DNA from: Candidatus Parabacteroides intestinigallinarum
GTDB lineage: Bacteria; Bacteroidota; Bacteroidia; Bacteroidales; Tannerellaceae
Length of the DNA stretch: 36,691 nucleotides
Direction: 5' to 3'
Assembly (NCBI GenBank): GCA_019114945.1
Contig: DXEN01000092.1
Span: 1-36,691 of the forward strand
Shown: piece after piece, positions 1 through 6,320 of the stretch
Numbering within the stretch: the stretch's first letter is position 1
How the letters are laid out: the number at the start of each line of letters is the position of its first letter
Program-made: the position numbers and the translations under genes
The notes under the pieces: model-generated
The model's input: only the letters and a program-made list of their open reading frames with translations
What the model was told of the DNA's origin: nothing
Database searches by the model: none

Positions 1-103
1 TGAAAGAGATGACACAATCGCCTTGTCTGTTCCCGCAAGCGATGAGAGTAGTCACCAATAGGAACAGGATTACGAATGATGAATGACTTGCGAATGTTTT
101 CAT
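1..103 (-). CDS. N-terminus of a lipoprotein, cut by the window edge
   Basis: Reading leftward from the ATG at 103-101, an open frame runs off the window. The first 34 residues start MKTFASHSSF, continue with a hydrophobic stretch and reach the lipobox-like LIAC at about residues 20-23, so this looks like a lipoprotein signal peptide. Only 14 bp separate it from the stop of the upstream propeller gene, so the two are probably co-transcribed. By context it may be another propeller lipoprotein, but no domain is visible in this fragment. The frame and lipobox are seen directly; function is unknown. Confidence 0.6.
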   Translation of the reverse strand, partial: MKTFASHSSFVILFLLVTTLIACGNRQGDCVISF

Positions 104-117
104 GATACAATCATATT

Positions 118-1254
118 TTAGATTCTTGAAAATGAGAATAACATAAGTACAGGATTCTGATCTTCCGATAAAAGATGTACGTTCTTGTAGGTATGTGCTG
201 TATTATCGATTTTTTCGTTGTATTCATCCGGGCTTAGCGCTATGATGAATTGTTCGTCAATCGATCCTATAATATTCCCTGTGTATTTGCATTTGTATTT
301 GTCGGTTTCTTTCTGGAAATAAATGTGATCATTCTCTTTATTTACGACAAGGTGGTATCGTTTGCCTTTATACATGAAATCGGAATAAATATGTGATTCA
401 TTTTCAAGGATGTTGAAATAGTATATATATTTCATATCCTCTAACCGATTCATAAAATCCAACGCGTCATTCCATTGTGTGTCAATGAATTGCTGATCAA
501 CCCAATGATCTCCGAAAAGAAAGGTATAACGAGGAATTATTTGTGAGGACGACACCGTGTAAATCGTAGAGCTATATAAGGGAACATAAATGGTCTCTCC
601 ATGCAGTGAAAAGAGCGTGGTTCTTGGCGAGAAGCTGAGACCAAGGGGCTTGTCGTACGATAAATACTTTTGAACATTTCCTGTGAAAGATTCGGAAGAG
701 ACAATCAGCTGGTATTGCCATTCTTTTGTGTTGGAGCATCTCTGGAAATCGAAAGCGTACAGACTGTCGGATAGATGTGAGAGATGCAAAGGGGACGGAT
801 ATACCGTAAGTTTTGTTTCGTGAATGAAATTTCCTCTCAGGTCGAATGTTAATAGTTTATTTTGGATTCCATCCAATACTTTAATTTCTTGAGTTTGTTC
901 GTTGATACAAAAGTCCGTGATTTGTACATATTCCCCGGGACCGTTGCCGATCGCCTGTATTTGAGATTCATATTTTCCATTGTTTTTATAGAGGAATATG
1001 GAATTAGTTTGTGAGTCGAGTAATACGTATTTGTCTCCTATAGGCAGTATTTTACGGATTTGCCCAATCTCGTGGTCTTTAATCGTTTCTAATGGGATGA
1101 ATGATATTCGCTCAAAGATAGATTCGAAGTTTTCTTCTTTGGCTGTCTTTAGGTCTATTTGATAATACTTTCCTTTACTTTCATCCGTTGAGGGCGCGCA
1201 CGCGCAGGAAGAAAGGAATAGAATGATAAAAATGAGTAATGCTGTGTGTTTCAT
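118..1254 (-). CDS. 6-bladed beta-propeller lipoprotein
   Basis: A 378-residue protein with a lipoprotein signal (lipobox LSSC at about 14-17) and then a mature region of repeated beta-strand motifs. Near residue 33 it has the IDLKTAKEENF entry strand, followed by FIPLETIKDHEIGQI and a GNGPGEY turn around residue 105; these are typical of the Bacteroidales 6-bladed beta-propeller lipoprotein family (DUF5128-like). Such proteins are predicted to be membrane-anchored outside the cytoplasm, and no ligand is established. It lies about 200 bp downstream of an NVEALA-motif gene and just upstream of another lipoprotein gene. No separate promoter with a good -7 box was found in front of it, so it probably depends on the promoter at 1719-1774. 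Base composition is lower in GC than the genes to the right. Confidence 0.85.
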   Translation of the reverse strand: MKHTALLIFIILFLSSCACAPSTDESKGKYYQIDLKTAKEENFESIFERISFIPLETIKDHEIGQIRKILPIGDKYVLLDSQTNSIFLYKNNGKYESQIQAIGNGPGEYVQITDFCINEQTQEIKVLDGIQNKLLTFDLRGNFIHETKLTVYPSPLHLSHLSDSLYAFDFQRCSNTKEWQYQLIVSSESFTGNVQKYLSYDKPLGLSFSPRTTLFSLHGETIYVPLYSSTIYTVSSSQIIPRYTFLFGDHWVDQQFIDTQWNDALDFMNRLEDMKYIYYFNILENESHIYSDFMYKGKRYHLVVNKENDHIYFQKETDKYKCKYTGNIIGSIDEQFIIALSPDEYNEKIDNTAHTYKNVHLLSEDQNPVLMLFSFSRI

Positions 1255-1301
1255 TGCGTAAACTGTTTATAGAAAATGAAGGTGTGTCAAATCGCGGAAA
1301 A

Positions 1302-1406
1302 GCACGCAGACGACGCAGATTGAGCAGATGAACGCAGATTCTTTTTTTGTTGATTTATAATTGAATAAGTCTGCGTGAATCTGCGCTCTCTGCGTTATTT
1401 GCGTGC
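1302..1406. repeat. Long imperfect inverted repeat with internal ACGCAGA units
   Basis: The left arm (1302-1340) and the reverse complement of the right arm (1367-1406) both start GCACGCA and share several ACGCAGA and GCAGAT blocks, with roughly three quarters of positions matching. Within each arm the ACGCAGA motif recurs about every 10-11 bp. The element fills the gap between the NVEALA gene and the propeller gene of one transcription unit, so it would fold as a large RNA hairpin in that mRNA. It could be a dispersed repeat, an attenuator or an mRNA-processing site; the sequence does not decide. Confidence 0.7.
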
Positions 1407-1455
1407 CAATACTCGATTTTGATACATTTGCAAAGCTTATTTATAATTAAAGAAT

Positions 1456-1686
1456 TTATATAGGGCATTTGTTTGGACCTCCTTTGCGGCATGTCCACAT
1501 GCAGTCTCCAAAAAGAGTTACATGGTAGTATCCTGTCATCCAGCCTTCAACTTCGCAGCTTGCTAGTGCTTCCACATTTTCTAATGCTAACTCAGATAAT
1601 TGGACTTCATGACTTTGGCTATAGTGCCATCCTGTTAAAATAGCTACGGCTACGATTAGTAAGCCGATCATCTTTTTCTTTTTCAT
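1456..1686 (-). CDS. NVEALA-motif small exported protein
   Basis: A 76-residue protein: basic start (MKKKK), one hydrophobic helix (about residues 6-20), then LSELALENVEALA at 30-42, the hallmark of the Bacteroidales NVEALA family. The tail has four cysteines (about 44, 62, 66, 74) and suits an exported, possibly disulfide-bonded peptide. The family has no established function. The ATG at 1686 is followed directly by the lysine-rich start. A full Bacteroidetes-type promoter and a tandem-repeat operator lie 33-88 bp upstream. It heads the transcription unit that continues into the propeller gene. A bacteriocin or signalling-peptide role is conceivable but is inference. Confidence 0.85.
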   Translation of the reverse strand: MKKKKMIGLLIVAVAILTGWHYSQSHEVQLSELALENVEALASCEVEGWMTGYYHVTLFGDCMWTCRKGGPNKCPI

Positions 1687-1718
1687 GTCATTGTTATTTA
1701 TTGATTATTACTGTTTGG

Positions 1719-1774
1719 CAAACATAGGCTTTCTTTTTGTCATAGTGAAATATTTTAGCTGACTTATAGCTGAC
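1719..1774 (-). promoter_or_regulatory. Promoter plus tandem GTCAGCT operator (copy A)
   Basis: Read on the minus strand: GTCAGCT at 1774-1768, ATAA, GTCAGCT at 1763-1757, then TTTC (1750-1747, a -33-like element), 20 bp, and TATGTTTG (1726-1719), which matches the Bacteroidetes -7 consensus TAnnTTTG exactly. The two heptamers repeat every 11 bp, the spacing typical of OmpR/PhoB-type winged-helix sites, and lie just upstream of the -33 position, as expected for activation. The same layout occurs at 3128-3183 and 5017-5072. Confidence 0.75.
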
Positions 1775-1813
1775 AAGTCAAGAAAATCGTCTGTGTCAGC
1801 TAAATGTCAGCTA
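1755..1813 (-). terminator. Hairpin built from operator repeats (possible terminator)
   Basis: A second GTCAGCT pair (1795-1801 and 1806-1812), also 11 bp apart, faces copy A of the operator. In RNA made leftward from the upstream propeller gene, whose stop is at 1827, this gives a stem of about 20 bp with two mismatches and an 18-nt loop, followed by an AU-rich stretch. It could end that transcript while also serving as part of the next promoter. The 3' U-run is weak, so terminator activity is inferred. Confidence 0.5.
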
Positions 1814-1826
1814 CGATAGGTAGGCT

Positions 1827-2879
1827 TTATAGTTCAAATCGCACGATAGGGGCATCGCTATTGACATCCGTGGCGAAAATTGTTCCACTTTCTTCATGGA
1901 CATCGATCCCGTAAATGGCACGATCTAAAGTGTATTTACGTACGGGATTGCCTTGTAGGTCGAATACATAGATGAATCTTCCGCCATCCTCGATTCGTTT
2001 TCCTTGACGGAGGGCCTGTTCGATATCCCGGAATGAGCGGCCGTGATAAACGGCATAAATAAGGCTGTCCGTGATGTGGACATCACTAAATCCCATAATG
2101 CCGGTAGGAATCCCGTCCATTTGCGCTATCTGGAATTCCGGCGCTCCTTTTGGGCCATAGCGAACGATCCGGCTACTGTCCCGCAGGTTATAGATTTCGA
2201 TGACCTCGCCCAATTGAGTAGCCATGACCAATAGTTCTTTATGGGGAGAATAGTCGATAAAGCTTCGCCAGGCTTGAGCTAAGGCTGGGAGAGCGATGTC
2301 GGGATAGGTTTTCTCTGTGGGTATAGCATACGCCGATTGGTTCCATACCCCTTGTGGGTCTGTCCTTTTGTAGCGGTATTCGCCGAGATAGTCGGATACA
2401 AGAAAACCTGCTTCCATCGGGGAAAAGTCTAATGTCCGGACCAATCGTTTGTCTAACTCTACTTGTTCTACCGGGAGAACCCGATTGAGGTGGGATTCGA
2501 TGCGCCATCGGATAATTCGCATACGGTTCGAATCGAGCGTCCAGATGGAGTCGGGAGAGGTGAAGCGGAAGCAATCGGCGGAAAGCATCTCTTCCGGTCC
2601 TTCCCCGCGTTTGCCGAAAGATGTCTGGTATTTCCAGCCGGGAAAGGAGAATACATGGAAGAAATAATCCGTGTTATGCAAGTCCATCACGATCGCTACG
2701 CTTTCTTTTATCGCGATCTTAAATGGATAGCGGAATAGGGCGGTATCTAACTGAATAGATCGCACGACCCGGGTTTTCTCTTCGGGGAAATCTTGATAGC
2801 GAGGGTAACGCGATGAATGTCGTGTACACGACACCTCGCTACAAATACATAGAATAAGAAGATACGTATATAAACGCAT
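1827..2879 (-). CDS. 6-bladed beta-propeller lipoprotein (TolB-like)
   Basis: A 350-residue protein with a lipoprotein-type signal (MRLYTYLLILCICSEVSC, Cys18). The mature part carries repeating strand patterns with FGKRGEGPEEM near residue 92, a turn common in Bacteroidales TolB-like/6-bladed propeller proteins, and a C-terminal blade ending VNSDAPIVRFEL. It starts 3 bp after the stop of an NVEALA gene, so translation is probably coupled. Probably surface- or periplasm-exposed; the binding partner is unknown. It is clearly divergent from the propeller at 118-1254, so the two NVEALA/propeller pairs do not look like a recent duplication. Confidence 0.82.
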   Translation of the reverse strand: MRLYTYLLILCICSEVSCTRHSSRYPRYQDFPEEKTRVVRSIQLDTALFRYPFKIAIKESVAIVMDLHNTDYFFHVFSFPGWKYQTSFGKRGEGPEEMLSADCFRFTSPDSIWTLDSNRMRIIRWRIESHLNRVLPVEQVELDKRLVRTLDFSPMEAGFLVSDYLGEYRYKRTDPQGVWNQSAYAIPTEKTYPDIALPALAQAWRSFIDYSPHKELLVMATQLGEVIEIYNLRDSSRIVRYGPKGAPEFQIAQMDGIPTGIMGFSDVHITDSLIYAVYHGRSFRDIEQALRQGKRIEDGGRFIYVFDLQGNPVRKYTLDRAIYGIDVHEESGTIFATDVNSDAPIVRFEL

Positions 2880-2882
2880 CCG

Positions 2883-3116
2883 TTAGTCTGTGTATTTGAA
2901 TTTTACATATATTCCGTTGCAAAAAATAGAGCCTGAACCTAAACATCCTGGACGATCGTTTTCATTCTGCGCTAAAGCCTCGATATTGGAGAGGACAAGG
3001 TCGGATAACGTTGTTTTTTGTTGTTGTTTGAGCAAATAGCCGCTGAATGCGCATAGCACGCAAAATACAAGTGTAATGCTGGCTTTTTTGAGGAACGATA
3101 GATTCATGATACGCAT
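2883..3116 (-). CDS. NVEALA-family small exported protein (NIEALA variant)
   Basis: A 77-residue protein with a hydrophobic helix at about 11-28 and the motif LSDLVLSNIEALA at 37-49, a variant of the NVEALA signature. The tail has two cysteines (58 and 66), fewer than in the paralogue at 1456-1686. Two starts are possible, the ATG at 3116 or one three codons later; neither has a clear Shine-Dalgarno. It is followed after 3 bp by a propeller gene, and copy B of the tandem operator lies upstream. The function of the family is not known. Confidence 0.8.
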   Translation of the reverse strand: MRIMNLSFLKKASITLVFCVLCAFSGYLLKQQQKTTLSDLVLSNIEALAQNENDRPGCLGSGSIFCNGIYVKFKYTD

Positions 3117-3127
3117 TTGTTTTTCTG

Positions 3128-3183
3128 CGAAGTTAAGTTCTCTTTCATTACGAACCTAATTTTTTAGCTGACTTATAGGTGAC
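3128..3183 (-). promoter_or_regulatory. Promoter plus tandem operator (copy B)
   Basis: Minus strand: GTCACCT (3183-3177, one mismatch to GTCAGCT), ATAA, GTCAGCT (3172-3166), then TAACTTCG (3135-3128), one mismatch to TAnnTTTG. The distance between operator and -7 element is identical to copies A and C, although the 26 bp after the operator differ greatly in sequence. Preserved spacing despite divergence argues that the arrangement is functional. Confidence 0.68.
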
Positions 3184-3187
3184 ATTC

Positions 3188-3486
3188 CTTAATTTTCTCT
3201 AAAGAGACATGCGTGAATTCGGTCGGTAACCGACCCATGCGGAGGTAGCGTGTGAGCTATAGGCCCCGAAATAGAGACGGCCACGCGATGGCTTGTGCCT
3301 CTTTGGAATCAGGATGGGCATACTGAGGGATTAACGGTGGGCATCGTGAACGCCTTACAATGCCCATCGTTCGTACCTTACGATGCCCGTTATCAAGTCG
3401 CCTTCATCTAAGGCTTTACACGCAATAGCTGCAATAGGATATCGCAATTGTTCACGTCCGTTTCTACGACTCGGCACCAAGTGTTT
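3188..3486. other. Gene-free stretch with a 23-bp repeat array
   Basis: No convincing gene is seen here between operator copy B and the truncated propeller gene. Roughly 3188-3310 shows nothing recognisable; 3315-3406 is the 23-bp array listed separately. About 3408-3496 holds a short open stretch on the minus strand in a different frame from the pseudogene, which could be residual coding sequence. Confidence 0.5.
3315..3406. repeat. 23-bp tandem array with TGGGCAT / TGCCCAT core
   Basis: Cores begin at 3315 (TGGGCAT), 3338 (TGGGCAT), 3361 (TGCCCAT) and 3384 (TGCCCGT), exactly 23 bp apart. ATGGGCAT and ATGCCCAT are reverse complements, so the array changes orientation in its middle and can fold into hairpins. 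A second array of the same family, also with 23-bp steps, is at 32430-32521. Confidence 0.75.
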
Positions 3487-3711
3487 TTATCCAGATAGAT
3501 TATCGATATAGATCTTTTCGATCTCGGATAATATACATGAGTCTTTCGTGTTTAGTTCCCTGTATTCGATCGCGTCTACGAACGCGGAGTAGGGAATCGC
3601 GTCAGTGGCTTTGTCTAAATCGATAGGGATTGGCTTGGATTGTTCCGGTGCGCAATTCGTGAATACAATGCTGATAAGCGGAAGATAAAAGAATAAGTAT
3701 AGAGTTCTCAT
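3487..3711 (-). pseudogene. Truncated propeller lipoprotein
   Basis: Seventy-four codons that start like a complete lipoprotein: signal with lipobox FTNC near residues 17-20, then IPIDLDKATDAIPYS and YRELNTKDSCILSEIEKIYI, which parallels the first blade of the propeller at 118-1254 (IDLKTAKEENFESIF..., ETIKDHEIGQIRKI). It then stops at 3487, whereas family members run to about 350-380 residues. Either a deletion removed the rest or a frameshift intervened; an open stretch of about 30 codons in another frame ends at 3408. An AAGGAT sequence lies just before the ATG. The original promoter was probably operator copy C, now separated by the toxin-antitoxin pair. Confidence 0.7.
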
Positions 3712-3854
3712 ATCCTTATAATTTGTTTATTTTTGATCGTATCTTATTGGAAGGCTTTTGGTTCAAACTTTTGGAAACTTAATATGTCATCACTAAAATC
3801 TGGACTTTGAATTCTGTTATTTCTCAGTCAATCTTACATCAGAAAAATACTGGC

Positions 3855-4337
3855 TTATATAATTCCGTAACGCTTCTTGGTTGCATTGTCAAATACTTCT
3901 GTCTCTTTCAGAAACTCCATCACTCTTTCTCTGTCTTCAGGAGTCAGGCAGCCTTTCAGTTTTCCGTCCTTTTCCGTGATTTTCAGTTTTGAAAGTTCGA
4001 ATATATCCGAACAGTCCAGCCAGCTGTCATAGTCCAGAATGCTCCGATAGTTGCGTACCAATAAGGGATATTGGCAGTTTAGCAGTTCTTCAGATCTCTT
4101 GGACGAATCTATTTCCGAATTTATGAGCAACGCACCAATGGCCACTCCTTCTGGCGTGAACCCGATAATGACAATGTATTTCTTGCGGTCATCATATCCG
4201 TTTTTCAATATCAGTCCGTCCTCTTCATCCAAAGGAACATAAATAATGTCACCAATCTTCACTGATGACATATCTACTCGTTCTGCTTCGTCCATTGCAG
4301 CCTTCAGCTTTTCAAGCGCACCGTTTTTGTCGTCCAT
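3855..4337 (-). CDS. Probable toxin partner of the Panacea protein
   Basis: A 160-residue protein beginning 6 bp after the stop of the Panacea-domain gene. Around residues 26-60 it has VKIGDIIYVPLDEEDGLI followed by KKYIVIIGFTPEGVAIGALLINS. The GDIIYVP...KKYIVIIG pattern resembles the small SH3-like barrel of MazF/PemK toxins, but this is a fold-level resemblance and I see no catalytic proof. In Panacea toxin-antitoxin pairs the neighbouring gene encodes one of many unrelated toxins, so by position this is the toxin. No signal peptide or TM segment, so it is cytoplasmic. It is more AT-rich than most genes in the window, consistent with acquisition. Confidence 0.6.
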   Translation of the reverse strand: MDDKNGALEKLKAAMDEAERVDMSSVKIGDIIYVPLDEEDGLILKNGYDDRKKYIVIIGFTPEGVAIGALLINSEIDSSKRSEELLNCQYPLLVRNYRSILDYDSWLDCSDIFELSKLKITEKDGKLKGCLTPEDRERVMEFLKETEVFDNATKKRYGII

Positions 4338-4343
4338 CTGATT

Positions 4344-4901
4344 TTAGGATAAAGCGTTTCTGACAATTTGTTTTTCTCGGATGTAATCTACCATTTCCTT
4401 GGTTGCCTTTCCGGCTCTTGCTATATCTATGATGGTAATGAAATTCTTTTGGGGATCATCCTGAATGCGGGTCATTGCTTCTTCCCATGCCGAGTCGTGC
4501 GACAGATCCGACAGGTCATAAGGGTCTGTATCCTTATATTTTTCGATAGCAGCATCAAGACAACGCTTGTCTGCACCTGAAATGTAGTCCATATCAGGTT
4601 TTGCAGAAGTATAAACCTTCTTGTTTCGTACTTCTATGCCGGTGAGAAATTCTTCAAAATTTCCTTCCAGTGGCTTTCCCTCTGCTATTTGCAGTGCCTT
4701 ATAGGTATAAGCCGGTACAGGGCCATGCTTCAATGCCCTGAATGAGTCCTCTACAAGTACCTTTCCATATTTGACAAGATGATCCTGCTGGGCAAAATAA
4801 AGTATCTTGAATAACTTTATATAGTCCACTCCCTGGGGAAAACTCTGCATGATATAGAGTAATACTGCTTTTATTTTTGCAATCTGTATAAAAGTTTTCA
4901 T
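4344..4901 (-). CDS. Panacea-domain antitoxin
   Basis: A 185-residue protein with the Panacea (formerly DUF4065, SocA-like) domain in its N-terminal two thirds: IAKIKAVLLYIMQ, then YIKLFKILYFAQQDHL and RALKHGPVPAYTYKAL (about residues 7-70). Panacea proteins are established as antitoxins able to neutralise many different toxin folds. The gene precedes the 160-residue partner with a 6-bp gap, the usual antitoxin-first order. Its promoter region contains an 11-bp palindrome suited to autorepression. The pair stands between operator copy C and the truncated propeller, suggesting it was inserted into a former NVEALA/propeller unit. Confidence 0.82.
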   Translation of the reverse strand: MKTFIQIAKIKAVLLYIMQSFPQGVDYIKLFKILYFAQQDHLVKYGKVLVEDSFRALKHGPVPAYTYKALQIAEGKPLEGNFEEFLTGIEVRNKKVYTSAKPDMDYISGADKRCLDAAIEKYKDTDPYDLSDLSHDSAWEEAMTRIQDDPQKNFITIIDIARAGKATKEMVDYIREKQIVRNALS

Positions 4902-4923
4902 TTTATCTTATTCAATTGTTTGG

Positions 4924-4950
4924 CAAAGATACAACTAAATTATTGAATAA
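4924..4950 (-). promoter_or_regulatory. Promoter and palindromic operator of the Panacea pair
   Basis: On the minus strand TATCTTTG (4931-4924) matches TAnnTTTG. The palindrome TTATTGAATAA (4940-4950) falls in the spacer upstream of it, where a bound antitoxin would block RNA polymerase. No good -33 element is seen. Autoregulation is inferred from position. Confidence 0.5.
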
Positions 4951-5016
4951 TACGCCCGTAGTCCATAAAATCTGACTGTTTCATCGCATATATCGTTTTA
5001 AGTCGTTATTCTTCGA

Positions 5017-5072
5017 CAAACATAGGCTTTCTTTTTGTCATCGTGAAATTTTTTAGCTGACTTATAGCTGAC
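5017..5072 (-). promoter_or_regulatory. Promoter plus tandem operator (copy C)
   Basis: Minus strand: GTCAGCT (5072-5066), ATAA, GTCAGCT (5061-5055), TTTC (5048-5045), 20 bp, TATGTTTG (5024-5017). It is nearly identical to copy A over more than 50 bp, including the spacer, so A and C share recent ancestry. It faces left, away from the regulator gene, with no NVEALA gene now downstream; the next genes are the Panacea pair and then the truncated propeller. Because it lies between divergent units it may also influence the regulator promoter. Confidence 0.75.
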
Positions 5073-5086
5073 AATTGAGGGAAATC

Positions 5087-5117
5087 GTTGCGCAAAGCTT
5101 TCTTTTGCGTATTTTTG
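5087..5117 (+). promoter_or_regulatory. Probable promoter of the transmembrane regulator
   Basis: GTTG (5087-5090), 19 bp, TATTTTTG (5110-5117), the latter a full match to TAnnTTTG. The ATG at 5140 follows 22 bp later with an AGGAAG ribosome-binding site at 5131-5136, so the leader is very short. Operator copy C ends only about 15 bp upstream of the -33 element. Confidence 0.6.
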
Positions 5118-5139
5118 CGGTAGTGGAGAAAGGAAGTTT

Positions 5140-6144
5140 ATGAGAAGTCGTAATCGTACATATATATATGGGTTGGGAGCCGCGATAATGGGTGTGTTCG
5201 TGTTGTGCCTGTTATCGACCTATGTATCGTACCAGAAGGAGCGCTCTTATTTGTTGGAGAATGCGGAAGTGGCATTTCGTGAGGCGGTTCAGAAGGATAC
5301 CGATCGGCGGATAAAAGAGTTGGGAAATGAGTTTGCTTTCATCGCTCCGGGAACGCGTGCGTTTGAAGGGGATAGCATTACGTTTGAGAGTGAGGATACA
5401 ATCGTTCGTTTTAAAAATAATAAAGAAGTGGCGAAACGAATGTCTCAACAAGAGAAACATGATTTTGTCATTCAAACGGGTTTAACTATGATGTGCCCGA
5501 TACAAGTAGATCTATTAGATAGTACGTTTCAGGTGGCATTGGCGGAGCGGAATATTTCCGCACGGACGATCGTGCATTATTCGTTAGACTTTTTGGAGAA
5601 GCGTACGGAGTATAGTGTCTCGGATACGACATTGTACCATTCTTATACGCCGTTAAAAGAGGTTACCTTCGGGCCGATTCGCTCAATCGTTTTGCAAGCG
5701 TTCGTGCGAATCTCTCCGCTCTTTATTCTTCGGCGGATATGGTTGCCGGATGCGATTTGGATCGCTGGGATTGTCGCGTTAGGGATTGCGGGCATGATGG
5801 TATGGAGGCGGCGATCTGCGGCAGAGGCTTCTCCGGAGCGGGTGCTACCGGACGGGGTTCAATGTGTTGCGGGGGATGTGTTTTTCGATGATAGACATGG
5901 CGTGGTGTACGATAAGGAGCACCGGGTGGAACTGGTGGGGTTTCGCTTGCGGTTGTTTCGTATCTTATTGGCGAATCAGGGAGAGTTCGTGGAGACGGCG
6001 TTGTTGAAAGCGACGCTTTGGGCGGACAGTCCGGCCTCGAAAGACGCACTTACGAGCACGGTGCGGCGACTGAAAGAGGATCTTTCGCCCATCGTCGGCG
6101 TGGTGGTGGAGAGCGCCCGCGGAAGAGGTTACCGGCTTCACTGA
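5140..6144 (+). CDS. Transmembrane one-component regulator with C-terminal winged helix
   Basis: A 334-residue protein: TM helix at about 8-29, a periplasmic region at about 30-200, a second TM at about 205-222, an Arg-rich cytoplasmic start (WRRRSAAE), and an OmpR/PhoB-type winged-helix domain at about 240-334. The likely recognition helix is SKDALTSTVRRLKEDL (300-315) and the wing VESARGRGYRLH closes the protein. DNA binding is C-terminal, the reverse of ToxR/CadC order. I recognise no receiver or kinase domain, so the periplasmic domain probably senses the signal directly. AGGAAG at 5131-5136 supports the start at 5140. OmpR-type domains bind direct repeats with 11-bp period, and three such operators lie upstream of the neighbouring NVEALA/propeller genes, making it their likely regulator (inference). 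Confidence 0.82.
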   Translation: MRSRNRTYIYGLGAAIMGVFVLCLLSTYVSYQKERSYLLENAEVAFREAVQKDTDRRIKELGNEFAFIAPGTRAFEGDSITFESEDTIVRFKNNKEVAKRMSQQEKHDFVIQTGLTMMCPIQVDLLDSTFQVALAERNISARTIVHYSLDFLEKRTEYSVSDTTLYHSYTPLKEVTFGPIRSIVLQAFVRISPLFILRRIWLPDAIWIAGIVALGIAGMMVWRRRSAAEASPERVLPDGVQCVAGDVFFDDRHGVVYDKEHRVELVGFRLRLFRILLANQGEFVETALLKATLWADSPASKDALTSTVRRLKEDLSPIVGVVVESARGRGYRLH

Positions 6145-6160
6145 GCCATCCTTAAAAACG

Positions 6161-6269
6161 CACGTACGTGACATGGCCGGAGAACATAGCTGCATCGGGC
6201 AAGTCACGTACGTGCGTAGGCAAAGACACATACGTGCGTGGGCGATTGCACGTATGTGAAATTAATGTA
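6161..6269. repeat. 22-bp tandem array with CACGTACGTG core
   Basis: Self-complementary cores start at 6161 (CACGTACGTG), 6205 (CACGTACGTG), 6227 (CACATACGTG) and 6249 (CACGTATGTG), with a decayed unit at 6183. All steps are multiples of 22 bp, and a GG lies 14 bp into units 1-4. The array lies between two convergent genes. The repeat is not a multiple of 3 and no gene is evident here. Confidence 0.78.
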
Positions 6270-6320
6270 CCCGGCGGCATTGAGGTTCTCAAGGTGCCGG
6301 GTAGAGGAATCTATGCGTTA

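Noticed and set aside
6161-6269. CRISPR array
   Set aside because: The 22- and 23-bp arrays have no distinct spacers separating constant repeats, units are too short, and no cas gene is nearby.
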